This document shows, piece by piece, positions 25,726 through 34,162 of a stretch of 64,000 nucleotides of DNA (its first letter is position 1; each line of letters begins with the position of its first letter). Position numbers and translations under genes: made by a program. The DNA is from Paenibacillus thalictri (lineage in GTDB: Bacteria > Bacillota > Bacilli > Paenibacillales > NBRC-103111), in NCBI RefSeq assembly GCF_004307995.1, contig NZ_SIRE01000018.1, positions 1-64,000 of the forward strand, written 5' to 3'. The notes beneath the pieces are model-generated. The model searched no databases and was not told the origin of the DNA. It worked only from the letters and a program-made list of their open reading frames with translations.

Positions 25726-26808
25726 TTAGTCAAAATAAACGGCTTTGCCGGTTTTGGCCGACTCGTAGATCGCTTCAAGAATTTCCGAAACAACGCAAGC
25801 TTGCTCCGGCGTGACGATCGGATCTTTGTCCTGCTCGATCGCTTCGATCCACAGTCTCATTTCCGTTTCCTGCGGGTTTTCTTTTTTGCCGTCGTAGAAA
25901 TCGACGCCCTTGGCATCAAGCTGGATGTTGTTCATATACAACCGGCTGTGTTTTTCGCCGTTGATACGCAGACCCTCCTGCATATCGGCTCCGCCTTCCG
26001 TACCGCAAAGCGTACATTTGGCTTCGCCTGTCTGCAGCGTGTTAAGCGCCCAGCTGGATTCCAACACGATGGTCGCGCCGTTCTGCATCGTAATCATGCC
26101 AAAAGCCGAATCCTCGACGGTAAATTTGCTCGGATCCCACGGACCCCAAGCATTTGCCGCATTTTCGCGGCCGGACAACTTGTGGTGGGTTGTGCCCAGC
26201 ACCGCTTTTGGCTTATAGTTGTCCATCATCCAAAGCGTAAGGTCAAGCGCATGGGTGCCGATGTCGATAAGCGGGCCTCCGCCTTGCTTCTCTTCGTCAA
26301 GGAACACACCCCAGGTAGGTACTGCGCGGCGGCGGATGGCATGGGCCTTAGCGAAATAAATTTCGCCCAAGTCGCCTTCTTCGCACACTTTTTTCAGATA
26401 CAAGCTGTCCGTACGGAAACGGTTATTGTAGCCGATCGTCAGTTTTTTGCCCGAGCGTTTCGCCGCTTCGACCATACGTCTGGCATCGGCCGCAGTTTTA
26501 GCCATCGGTTTTTCGCACATGACATGTTTGCCGGAATCCAGCGCCGCAATCGTAATGTCCGCATGAGAGTCGTTTGGCGTACATACATGGATGATATCGA
26601 TGGAAGCGTCTTCAAGAAGCTCACGGAAGTTGGATGTTACACGAGCGCCTTCCACCCCGTATTTACCTGCCGCATCATGTGCTTTCTCTACAATAACGTC
26701 GCAGAAAGCGACCATTTCTACGTTTGCAAGTTTGGCAAGGCTTGGCATATGTTTGCCGTTGGCAATACCGCCGCAGCCGACAATCCCGATTTTGAATTTT
26801 TGTGACAT
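25726..26808 (-). CDS. Gfo/Idh/MocA family NAD(P)-dependent oxidoreductase
   Basis: The 360-residue sugar dehydrogenase-like enzyme has an N-terminal Rossmann fold with the dinucleotide motif KIGIVGCGGIANGKHMPSL (residues 5-24) and the family signature CEKPMAKTAADARRMV near residue 95, whose Lys contacts the cofactor. The C-terminal beta-sheet domain contains GGPLIDIGTHALDLTLWMM with the catalytic-region Asp and His. GAGGAGG precedes the ATG. It is a single-gene unit ending at the IS-interrupted terminator, next to the glycan regulon but not clearly part of it. Likely substrates are inositols or aldoses; specificity cannot be read by eye. Confidence 0.93.
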   Translation of the reverse strand: MSQKFKIGIVGCGGIANGKHMPSLAKLANVEMVAFCDVIVEKAHDAAGKYGVEGARVTSNFRELLEDASIDIIHVCTPNDSHADITIAALDSGKHVMCEKPMAKTAADARRMVEAAKRSGKKLTIGYNNRFRTDSLYLKKVCEEGDLGEIYFAKAHAIRRRAVPTWGVFLDEEKQGGGPLIDIGTHALDLTLWMMDNYKPKAVLGTTHHKLSGRENAANAWGPWDPSKFTVEDSAFGMITMQNGATIVLESSWALNTLQTGEAKCTLCGTEGGADMQEGLRINGEKHSRLYMNNIQLDAKGVDFYDGKKENPQETEMRLWIEAIEQDKDPIVTPEQACVVSEILEAIYESAKTGKAVYFD

Positions 26809-27053
26809 AACTGTATATCCTCCTCGATTGATTGGATTTCAGTGCTTTGACTAATTTCTAGTATAGATACACGGCCGCAAAAAAGATATTCGTTATATGG
26901 CGCTACTTGTATTCAATTTTGGCATTATGTGAGAGGGGCCCCCTCAATTCTCCTGAAGCGAATACTCCCCATGCCCGCTTTGCTGAAGTAAAGCCCTCAA
27001 GGGGCAGGCCCCTCCTCTGATCCCCTATTTCATGAAAAACCTGCGACTACCTA
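26809..27053. other. Intergenic region with GC-rich hairpin debris
   Basis: There is no gene here. The stretch at 26930-27027 is rich in GGGGCC/CCCC runs (GAGGGGCCCCCTC; AAGGGGCAGGCCCCTCC) reminiscent of the hairpins preceding the second tandem array, but it contains no array units. Confidence 0.5.
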
Positions 27054-27440
27054 TCATCCTTCAATAAAAAGAACGCTTTGCATAAACCGCTTCAAAATTG
27101 TCGCTGCTTGTGCCCGGGTAGCCAATTCGGCCGGTGCAAACCGAGCCGGTTCGAGTCCATTCATAATGCCGGATGCGACCATCTCTTCCACGGCGTCAAG
27201 TGCCCACGACGATATCGTCCGCGTATCCGCAAACGTCTGCAGATGAGCGTTGTCCGCTCCGCTTGGCATCCCTTGCAGGGAGTGGACAAGCGTCCGCGCT
27301 CTTCCGATCATGACAGCCATCTGTTCTCGGTAATCGGCTCATTCGGCGCAAATTCGGTTTCGCTTATTCCGTTAACCAGTCCCGCCTTCGACGCCGCTTC
27401 TAGCGCTAATTCATACCATGCATCCGCCGCAATGTAGTTA
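27054..27440 (-). pseudogene. S-layer homology (SLH) domain fragment, frameshifted
   Basis: Minus-strand translation gives one SLH module (AWYELALEAASKAGLVNGIS ... FAPNEPITE) in one frame and continues in another as QMAVMIGRARTLV and a second module (ALDAVEEMVASGIMNGLEPARFAP). Inserting one base near 27327-27330 restores the canonical ITREQMAVMIGRA join, so a 1-bp deletion has broken the gene. The 5' part is missing: homology begins about 20 nt after a terminator. SLH modules anchor proteins to secondary cell-wall polymers, so this is the 3' remnant of a surface-protein gene. Confidence 0.8.
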
Positions 27441-27458
27441 ATGCTTTCTTTACTCTAC

Positions 27459-27487
27459 AAAAAAGACTCTGCTATTGTAGCAGAGCC
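27459..27487 (-). terminator. Terminator upstream of the SLH remnant
   Basis: The minus-strand hairpin CTCTGCTA/TAGCAGAG with a short loop is followed by TCTTTTTT. It lies at the truncated 5' edge of the SLH fragment, so a vanished upstream gene may once have ended here. Confidence 0.65.
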
Positions 27488-27754
27488 CATCTGAAAGAAT
27501 TATGAAAGACTTGCTATTGAACCAACATGCCCGCTATGGCATCCCCTGGATGCCGCGTCTTTTGTTTTGGAGAGGCTGTAGCGCAGCAGCTTGTCATCCC
27601 CTCCTCTTCCTCCTTTTATTAAGCCCAGTTTATTTTCATTTTAAGGAAAATTTAGAATCTCGATCACAGAATAAGTAGGTTTTTTATGTCCCCATGTCGA
27701 ATAATGTCTAAATTAATCACTTCACGTATCCTCTTTCGATGGGACTTGATTATT

Positions 27755-29311
27755 ATGAGAAACAAGAAAAAAGGATTCACGCTCACTTTTTTGTCGAGTC
27801 TTCTCGTCACCTTATCGGTCATATTAACTCTTGGCATCAGCATTTTCGTCGGAACCCATGGAATTAAAGACGCCTTAATCGCTAATACATTAACGATGAA
27901 TCGGATCAATGCGGAAAAACTCGCTGTAACAACCAACGATTTATTTAATTCGATGAAGAACAGTTTGGCTGTAACCGCTGATTTGCTTGAACGCGACTGG
28001 GGGCGGGGTGATATACAGAAGCAGCTTGACTTGTTTCGCAGCGTCAATCAAAATTTCAATTCGATCTATTTCGTCGATCCGCAAGGCATCATGCGGCAAT
28101 CGTCTCCAAGAAACGAACTTCAAGGAACCAAGCTGACGAGCAGCGGCTCCGCGGAAGCCATCATGGAAAAAAAACCGCTCGTATCCGATCCTTATATCGG
28201 GGGGACCTCCAAGCCGCTTGTCCAAGTAAGCCAACCACTTTTCAACCGCGAAGGCGTTTATTTGGGATACATCGGGGGCTCGATCATGCTTCAGGAGAAA
28301 AATATTTTTCAAACCATACTGGGCAGCTATCCGGATATTCAGACAGGTTCGTATATTTTTGTCGTCAACTCAAAGGGACAGCTCATTTATCATCCCAACG
28401 CTTCACGAATCGGAGACGATGTGACCTCCAATCCAAGCGTAGACGAAGTGCTGCATGAGAAAAGCGGACAACAGCGCGTCGTTAACACAAGAGGCGTCGA
28501 TATGCTGGCCGGTTACGCCCCTGTACCGGTCACACGGTGGGGCGTTATTGTTCAGACGCCAACGCAAAGCGTTGTTTCGCTGACCTCGCAGCTGGTCAGC
28601 AGCGTGCTGAAATATACGCTTCCGGGTATTGCCCTGCTGCTCATTATCGCGTGGCTCATCGCCGTGAAAATCTCGAAGCCATTGTATCTGCTTGCTGAAT
28701 ACGCCAGAACGATAAGCAATCAAGAGCACAACCTGAAGCTGCCGATGCCTCGTTCTCATAACTGGAATTATGAAACGAACCAGTTGCGAAGCGCAATCGG
28801 GCTTGCGGTAAGCCGAATGCAGTCTCAAATGAACCATTTATCGCTGCAGGCGCAAACCGACGCGCTAACCGGGCTGCATAACCGAAGATCGCTGGATGCC
28901 CGCATGGAAAAGTGGGCGCATGACGAGATGCCGCTCTGCATGCTCGTGTTAGACATCGACAGGTTCAAATCGGTTAACGATATGTACGGCCACGACCGCG
29001 GCGACGACGTGTTGAAATATTTAGCGCAAACAATGGAGCACCATGTACGGGAATCCGGCGTTTGCTTCCGTTATGGCGGAGAAGAATTTGTTATTGTGCT
29101 GCCGAACGTCTCAAAGCAAACCGCCTATGACTTGGCGGAACAACTCCGGGCCGCTGTTGAAGTAACCGTCAGCCCGATAAATAAACCGATTACCGTCTCC
29201 ATAGGACTCTCCGCCTCCGACGAATGCGGTTACGCCGGATTGTTCGCTGCGGCGGATCGTGCGTTGTACCGGGCCAAGCAGTCGGGCCGAAACCGCACGG
29301 TCACAGCCTAA
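27755..29311 (+). CDS. Membrane diguanylate cyclase (dCache-GGDEF)
   Basis: The 518-residue enzyme makes cyclic di-GMP. Its N-terminal membrane segment (FTLTFLSSLLVTLSVILTLGISIFV) is followed by an extracellular dCache-type sensor (~40-285), a second membrane segment near residue 290 (YTLPGIALLLIIAWLIAV), a HAMP-like linker and the GGDEF domain starting at DALTGLHNRRSLD. The active-site loop is intact as RYGGEEF. The allosteric I-site position, five residues before it, reads RESG instead of RxxD, so product inhibition is probably lost. The start is the ATG at 27755, giving a positively charged MRNKKKGF before the membrane segment; its ribosome binding site is weak. Confidence 0.92.
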   Translation: MRNKKKGFTLTFLSSLLVTLSVILTLGISIFVGTHGIKDALIANTLTMNRINAEKLAVTTNDLFNSMKNSLAVTADLLERDWGRGDIQKQLDLFRSVNQNFNSIYFVDPQGIMRQSSPRNELQGTKLTSSGSAEAIMEKKPLVSDPYIGGTSKPLVQVSQPLFNREGVYLGYIGGSIMLQEKNIFQTILGSYPDIQTGSYIFVVNSKGQLIYHPNASRIGDDVTSNPSVDEVLHEKSGQQRVVNTRGVDMLAGYAPVPVTRWGVIVQTPTQSVVSLTSQLVSSVLKYTLPGIALLLIIAWLIAVKISKPLYLLAEYARTISNQEHNLKLPMPRSHNWNYETNQLRSAIGLAVSRMQSQMNHLSLQAQTDALTGLHNRRSLDARMEKWAHDEMPLCMLVLDIDRFKSVNDMYGHDRGDDVLKYLAQTMEHHVRESGVCFRYGGEEFVIVLPNVSKQTAYDLAEQLRAAVEVTVSPINKPITVSIGLSASDECGYAGLFAAADRALYRAKQSGRNRTVTA

Positions 29312-29367
29312 GCGTGAAGGTTCGTTTGATGGACGGCAATCGATTAAACCTGATGATGACATTCAAG

Positions 29368-29508
29368 GCGACATATGTCTGTTCGTTCATCGACCTATAT
29401 AAATGGATCTATCCCAAAAGGGGATCGATGAACGAAGCAATCCCAAATATATGCAAAGACGCCTCCAAAACCACTATATACGTGGGGATGGAAGCGTCTT
29501 TTGCATGA
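29368..29508. ncRNA. Stacked hairpin region, possible structured RNA or terminator
   Basis: Three nested or adjacent inverted repeats fill the gap after the cyclase gene. The first is the palindrome GACATATGTC (29370-29379). The second is a perfect 12-bp stem TTCGTTCATCGA/TCGATGAACGAA (29382-29393 with 29425-29436) enclosing a small ATCCC/GGGAT hairpin. The third is a long stem between 29451-29474 and 29482-29506 (ATGCAAAGACGC / GCGTCTTTTGCAT). No open frame of note and no T-run follow directly. Confidence 0.4.
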
Positions 29509-29624
29509 ACATACAGGTCTATGTGGGGATTCAAAAATCAAAAAAATGACTTTTGGTACAACCCTATGCTTAAAATCAGAGCCGATCAAGTGGGTTCCTG
29601 CAGAAACAAAGGAAAGCGGACCGC

Positions 29625-29646
29625 AAAAAAGGAGCCCCTCGGCTCC
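29625..29646 (-). terminator. Terminator of phoP
   Basis: GGGAGCC/GGCTCC stem with a GAGG loop, then TTTTTT on the minus strand, about 30 nt past the phoP stop. Confidence 0.85.
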
Positions 29647-29675
29647 CTGCAACGAACTATTGTAAACTCAAACGC

Positions 29676-30395
29676 TCAACTTTTTCTCGCCGTTGTCGCC
29701 ACCAGCTTATACCCGACGCCGCGGATCGATTCGATCTGCACGGACTGCTGGTTCATCTCCAGTTTCTTGCGCAGTGAGCTGACATGTACGTCAACCGTGC
29801 GTTGTCCCCCGATATAATCGAACCCCCACACAATGTTCATCAGATCGTCGCGTGTAACAACGATGCCCGGACGCTGCACCAAATACAGCAGCACCTCGAA
29901 TTCCTTCGGACGCAGCGGAATCGATTCCCCGTTTAAGCTGACCTCGTATTTCTCGGGATAAATCAGCAGATCACCGGCGGAAATCACCTTGTCGCCTGTG
30001 TCCCCCTTGCCTGAGAAAGCCTCCTCCGGCAACGTGCGGCGAAGCACGGCGGAAACACGTGCAAGCAGCTCGGCAACGCCAAACGGCTTGGTGATGTAGT
30101 CGTCCGCGCCATGCTTAAGCCCTTGTACGACTTCTTCCTCCGCATTGCGGGCGGTCAGAATGATGACGGGAGTGTGGTTTCCTTTTTGCCGAAGCTTGGA
30201 GAGCACTTCAAACCCGTTCATACCCGGAAGCATAATATCGAGAATGATCAAATCGTACGGATGCTGCAGCGCTTCCTGCAGACCTTCCCCGCCGTGGTCA
30301 ATCATCTTGGTTTCGTAGCCTTCTTGGGCCAAATTATATGAAAGCAGCCTGGCTAACGTCGGCTCATCTTCAATGACTAGAATGCTTTGCTGCAC
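29676..30395 (-). CDS. phoP: PhoP-like response regulator (OmpR family)
   Basis: The 239-residue regulator has a receiver domain (ILVIEDEPTLARLLSYNL at the N-terminus, phospho-acceptor Asp in LIILDIMLPGMNGF, conserved Lys in DDYITKPFG) and a winged-helix DNA-binding domain ending TVDVHVSSLRKKLE...IRGVGYKL. It should activate phosphate-starvation genes after phosphorylation by the neighbouring PhoR-like kinase. The start is GTG at 30395, with AGGGGGG seven nt upstream; an ATG nine codons earlier has no site. It lies downstream of phoR, with a Pho-box-like repeat between them. Confidence 0.87.
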   Translation of the reverse strand: MQQSILVIEDEPTLARLLSYNLAQEGYETKMIDHGGEGLQEALQHPYDLIILDIMLPGMNGFEVLSKLRQKGNHTPVIILTARNAEEEVVQGLKHGADDYITKPFGVAELLARVSAVLRRTLPEEAFSGKGDTGDKVISAGDLLIYPEKYEVSLNGESIPLRPKEFEVLLYLVQRPGIVVTRDDLMNIVWGFDYIGGQRTVDVHVSSLRKKLEMNQQSVQIESIRGVGYKLVATTARKS

Positions 30396-30432
30396 AGCTT
30401 TCCCCCCTGACAAGCCCATCATACCACGGATT

Positions 30433-30460
30433 TGTAAACAGATCGTAAAGATATTGTAAA
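30433..30460 (-). promoter_or_regulatory. Pho-box-like triple direct repeat upstream of phoP
   Basis: On the minus strand TTTACA, TTTACG and TTTACA occur at exactly 11-bp spacing (30455-30460, 30444-30449, 30433-30438), about 40-65 nt before the phoP GTG. PhoP of Bacilli binds TT(A/T)ACA-type hexamers repeated every 11 bp. This implies autoregulation of phoP from within the phoR-phoP intergenic gap. Confidence 0.6.
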
Positions 30461-30492
30461 TTTACGATTAATGTTTCCCATTTCGTGAAAAT

Positions 30493-32286
30493 TTAATGAA
30501 TTACCGGCATCTCAATAATAAAGCGGGTACCGAAACCAACCTCGCTTTCGACGCGAATGGAGCCTTTGTGCAGCTCTACCAGATGCTTCACAATCGATAA
30601 TCCGAGCCCGGTACCGCCGGAGCTGCGCGATCTGGCTTTGTCGACTCTGTAGAACCGTTCGAAGATACGCGGCAAGTCCTTTTTCGGGATACCGATACCG
30701 GTGTCTGAAATAATAAACCGCACCGTCTCGTATTCCCCATCCTCTGCGGTCACCGCGCCTTCCACACGTACGCGCACCCGCCCGCCTTCCGGCGTGTAGT
30801 TGATTCCATTAGAAAGCAAATTGATCAAAATTTGCCGCAGCCGATCTTCGTCCGCTTCCATATACATATCGTCGTCGACATGCATCTCCAGATCGATCTG
30901 TTTCCTTCTGGCTTCCGTCTTCATCACCTTCAGGCAGTTGCCGACAAATGAATTCAGATGCACCGGAGAAAAATTCATCGGAATGCGCTTGGACTCGATT
31001 TTCGACAGCTCCAAGATGTCCCCGATCAGCCGGTTCAGTCTTTCACTTTCATCGAAAATGATTTGCAGGAACGACTTGGCCGTATCCTTATCGTTTAAAG
31101 CGCCGGCCAGCAGCGTTTCGGCGAACCCTTTCACCGCGGCGATCGGTGTTTTCAACTCATGGGACACATTCGCCACGAACTCGCTGCGCATCCGTTCCAG
31201 CCGCCTGACCGCCGTGATATCGTGAAGCACGATGAGCACACCGGACCATTCGTCTTCCGTCTGCAGAACGGGATTCAGGTTAATTTCCAGAATGCGTTCC
31301 GTCGGATAATAAAACACCATCTCATCGCGTATATGCTCATGCTCATCAATGCATGTCCGGATCAATTGGGTAAATTCAAAATGCAGCTTCGCCTCGTCAA
31401 ACCGCTTGCCGTGCAGCTCCTGCCCGGAAAATCCGACAATGTCCTCCGCCGCGCGGTTGAGCAGCACGATTTTTTCCTCGCGGTCAATCATCATGACGCC
31501 GCTGATCATATTTTCCAGCACGCTTTTCAGGCGGCTTTCGTTTTCTTGAATACGGTTCATCTGCAGCTGCAGGCTGTCCGCCATCCGGTTGATCGCTTGG
31601 CCAAGCTGGCCGATTTCGTCTTTTTTGCGGATGGTCACACGGGCTTTGTAGTTGAGATTTGTAATTTGCTGAGCGACCTGGGTGATCCGTTCGATCGGAC
31701 GGGTAATGCCGAAAGCAACTCTATAGCTAATAAGCCCGGCCAAAATAAACACAATCAGCAAACCAACGATCAGTCCGAACCAGACTTGGCGGATCGATTG
31801 TTCTACATCCTCAAGGCTCATCGCCAAACGAAGATACCCCACAACCGCCCCGTTTTCTTTAACCGGTACAGCGGCATACAGCATGTTCCGGCCGATCGTA
31901 TCGCTGTAGCGGATCGAATACCCTTCGCCGCCGGCGCCGGCATCGACGATTTCCTCGCGTGCGGAATGATTGTCCATCGTCGCGGGATCATGGTCCGAAT
32001 CGGCCAACACCTTGCCGTCCTTGCGGATGTAAGTAATCCGGGAATCTGCGGAGCGCTTCAGCAGCGCAGCCTGATCGTTGAAACGGCGGACCTGTTCAGC
32101 CTCGCTGCCCGGCATGTTCCAATTCATCGTTGCCATAATGATCCGCAGTTCCCGGATCATGCTGCTTTTCAAAGCTTCGATATGGGAATCTTGAATCATT
32201 TTGGCCATAAAAATGCCTGCGGCTAATACGGAGACGCCGATCAATACAATAAATATAAGCGTCAACCGCGCGCGAAATTTGATCAT
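30493..32286 (-). CDS. phoR: PhoR-like sensor histidine kinase
   Basis: The 597-residue membrane kinase has a first membrane segment at residues 8-28, an extracellular sensor (~30-165), a second membrane segment (~168-190) and a HAMP linker with GITRPIERITQVAQQI. A PAS domain follows (SVLENMISGVMMIDREEKIV), then HisKA with the phospho-accepting His376 in FVANVSHELKTPIAAVKGF, and a HATPase domain with SNGINYTPEGG, DTGIGIPKKDLPRIFERFY and GGTGLGLSIVK. Length and architecture fit PhoR. AGGGGG precedes the ATG. The gene precedes phoP on the minus strand, the reverse of the usual Bacillus phoP-phoR order. Confidence 0.87.
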   Translation of the reverse strand: MIKFRARLTLIFIVLIGVSVLAAGIFMAKMIQDSHIEALKSSMIRELRIIMATMNWNMPGSEAEQVRRFNDQAALLKRSADSRITYIRKDGKVLADSDHDPATMDNHSAREEIVDAGAGGEGYSIRYSDTIGRNMLYAAVPVKENGAVVGYLRLAMSLEDVEQSIRQVWFGLIVGLLIVFILAGLISYRVAFGITRPIERITQVAQQITNLNYKARVTIRKKDEIGQLGQAINRMADSLQLQMNRIQENESRLKSVLENMISGVMMIDREEKIVLLNRAAEDIVGFSGQELHGKRFDEAKLHFEFTQLIRTCIDEHEHIRDEMVFYYPTERILEINLNPVLQTEDEWSGVLIVLHDITAVRRLERMRSEFVANVSHELKTPIAAVKGFAETLLAGALNDKDTAKSFLQIIFDESERLNRLIGDILELSKIESKRIPMNFSPVHLNSFVGNCLKVMKTEARRKQIDLEMHVDDDMYMEADEDRLRQILINLLSNGINYTPEGGRVRVRVEGAVTAEDGEYETVRFIISDTGIGIPKKDLPRIFERFYRVDKARSRSSGGTGLGLSIVKHLVELHKGSIRVESEVGFGTRFIIEMPVIH

Positions 32287-32359
32287 GGTACGCCCCCTTC
32301 AGCGTTTTATCGTAACCGGACAACCGCTTGCATGCCAAGTTAAGTTTTTGTAAATTCCC

Positions 32360-32394
32360 AAAAAAGAATCCCTTCATCCGAAGATGCAAGGGAT
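32360..32394 (-). terminator. Terminator of the fumarase gene
   Basis: ATCCCTTGCATC/GATGAAGGGAT stem with TTCG loop, then TCTTTTTTGGG on the minus strand, 20 nt past the fumarase stop. It separates fumarase from phoR. Confidence 0.9.
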
Positions 32395-32414
32395 AACTGC
32401 CGTATGATTGCTAT

Positions 32415-33944
32415 TTATTTAAACACAGGTTCCTTGAATGTTGCCAGTTTGCCCAGCGAATCTTTCTCGACGTCCGCATGCAAGCTGTTGCCATGTGAAT
32501 CCATCGTTACGATCGCCGCAAAACCTTCCGTTTGCAAATGCCACATCGCTTCGGGGATGCCAAATTCCATCAAGTCCACGCTTTCGACTTTCTTGAAGCA
32601 CTCGGCATAATATTGAGCCGCACCGCCGATTGCGTTCAGGTATACGGCGCCATGTTCTTGAAGCGCTGCGAGCGTTTTGGCGCCCATGCCGCCTTTGCCG
32701 ATGACGGCGCGAATGCCGAACTTTTTGATAATATCGCCTTGGTAAGGCTCCTCGCGGATACTTGTCGTCGGCCCTGCCGCCTTCACATGCCATTCGCCCG
32801 AAGCATCCTTCGCCATAACCGGTCCGCAGTGGTAAATGACGCCGCCGTTCAAATCGACCGGCGAATCGTGGTCCATCAAATATTTATGCAGCGCATCACG
32901 TCCGGTGTGCATCATGCCGTTGATAATGACGATATCGCCGACCTTCAGGCTGCGGATTTGCTCTTCCGAAATCGGTGCGGTAAGCACCACCTCACGGCGT
33001 TCGCTGTCCTCTGCGGCCGGAGCGTCTTGTTTCATCGGCAAGTCGCTGCCGCGCTCATACACCCAATTGGTAATTTCGCCGCTTCCCGCATCGATCAGTA
33101 CGCCTTGACGACGGAACGCCCAGCAGTTGTACGCCACGGAGACGAAGAAACTGGCCGGCAAACGGTTCATCACGCCGACTTTACAGCCAAGCAGGGTAAC
33201 TTGTCCGCCAAAACCCATCGTGCCGATGCCAAGCTTATTGGCGTTTTCCATCACGTAATCTTCGAGTTTGGCCAAATCTTCATTCGGGTTCACATCTTCG
33301 ACTTTACGGAACAACTGATGTTTGGCCAGCTCATAGCCGGTTGTACGGTCTCCTCCAATGCCTACGCCGATAAAGCCGGCGCTGCATCCTTGACCTTGCG
33401 CTTGGTATACCGCGTGCATAATGCACTTGCGGATGCCGTCCAGATCGCGGCCGGCCTTGCCTACGCCCTCAAGTTCTGCAGGCAGGCTGTACTGGATGTT
33501 TTTATTTTCGCAGCCGCCGCCTTTTAAGATCAACTTCACTTCGATATCGTCGCGTTCCCATTGTTCAAAATGGATAACCGGGGTGCCTGGACCCAGATTG
33601 TCGCCGGTGTTCGCACCGGTCAGCGAATCGACCGAATTCGTGCGCAGCTTGGCGTCCTTGGTGGATTGAGCTACTGCTTCGAGGATATGCTTGCGCATGA
33701 CAATCTGATTGGCGCCGATCGGCGTATGAACGATAAACGTCGGCATGCCCGTATCTTGACAGATCGGCGACACGTTGCATTCGGCCATTTCGATATTATT
33801 GGCGATAGTCGATAAGGACAAAGCCGAACGCGTGCCTTGATCCTCTTGTTCGCGCGCCTTTTGAATTGCCCTGCGCACATCTGCAGGCAAATTGGTGGAA
33901 GTCTCGACAATTAGCTGATACACGCTTTGCTGAAAATGCTGCAT
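32415..33944 (-). CDS. Fumarate hydratase, class I (iron-sulfur)
   Basis: The 509-residue fumarase of the 4Fe-4S class I type interconverts fumarate and malate in the TCA cycle. Family marks are SPICQDTGMPTF with cluster-ligand Cys62, the glycine-rich GGGCENKNIQYSLP with a second Cys, GFIGVGIGGDRTTGYELAK, and the beta-domain segment YHCGPVMAKDASGEWHVKAAGPTTS followed by GKGGMGAKTLAAL. Both alpha and beta parts are fused in one chain. The start is the ATG at 33944 behind AGGGGAAA. Oxygen-sensitive class I fumarases replace class II FumC in some Paenibacillaceae. It is monocistronic. Confidence 0.93.
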   Translation of the reverse strand: MQHFQQSVYQLIVETSTNLPADVRRAIQKAREQEDQGTRSALSLSTIANNIEMAECNVSPICQDTGMPTFIVHTPIGANQIVMRKHILEAVAQSTKDAKLRTNSVDSLTGANTGDNLGPGTPVIHFEQWERDDIEVKLILKGGGCENKNIQYSLPAELEGVGKAGRDLDGIRKCIMHAVYQAQGQGCSAGFIGVGIGGDRTTGYELAKHQLFRKVEDVNPNEDLAKLEDYVMENANKLGIGTMGFGGQVTLLGCKVGVMNRLPASFFVSVAYNCWAFRRQGVLIDAGSGEITNWVYERGSDLPMKQDAPAAEDSERREVVLTAPISEEQIRSLKVGDIVIINGMMHTGRDALHKYLMDHDSPVDLNGGVIYHCGPVMAKDASGEWHVKAAGPTTSIREEPYQGDIIKKFGIRAVIGKGGMGAKTLAALQEHGAVYLNAIGGAAQYYAECFKKVESVDLMEFGIPEAMWHLQTEGFAAIVTMDSHGNSLHADVEKDSLGKLATFKEPVFK

Positions 33945-34162
33945 AAATATAATTTCCCCTTTCGACATCTGAAACAAACCTCAATATTCCTATCATATCA
34001 TATTCAATAATTGTTCTAAAGAACATCTTGCTGCCGACCCGCCGCCGTCAAAAATCCCCGTAACCGATTCGACAAAAAGCAGGATTTTTTCGCTGCGACG
34101 CGAATATAGTACATCATCGTAATGGGTATTTACGACTACCGGTGTGGGGGAGCTTGAGCAGC

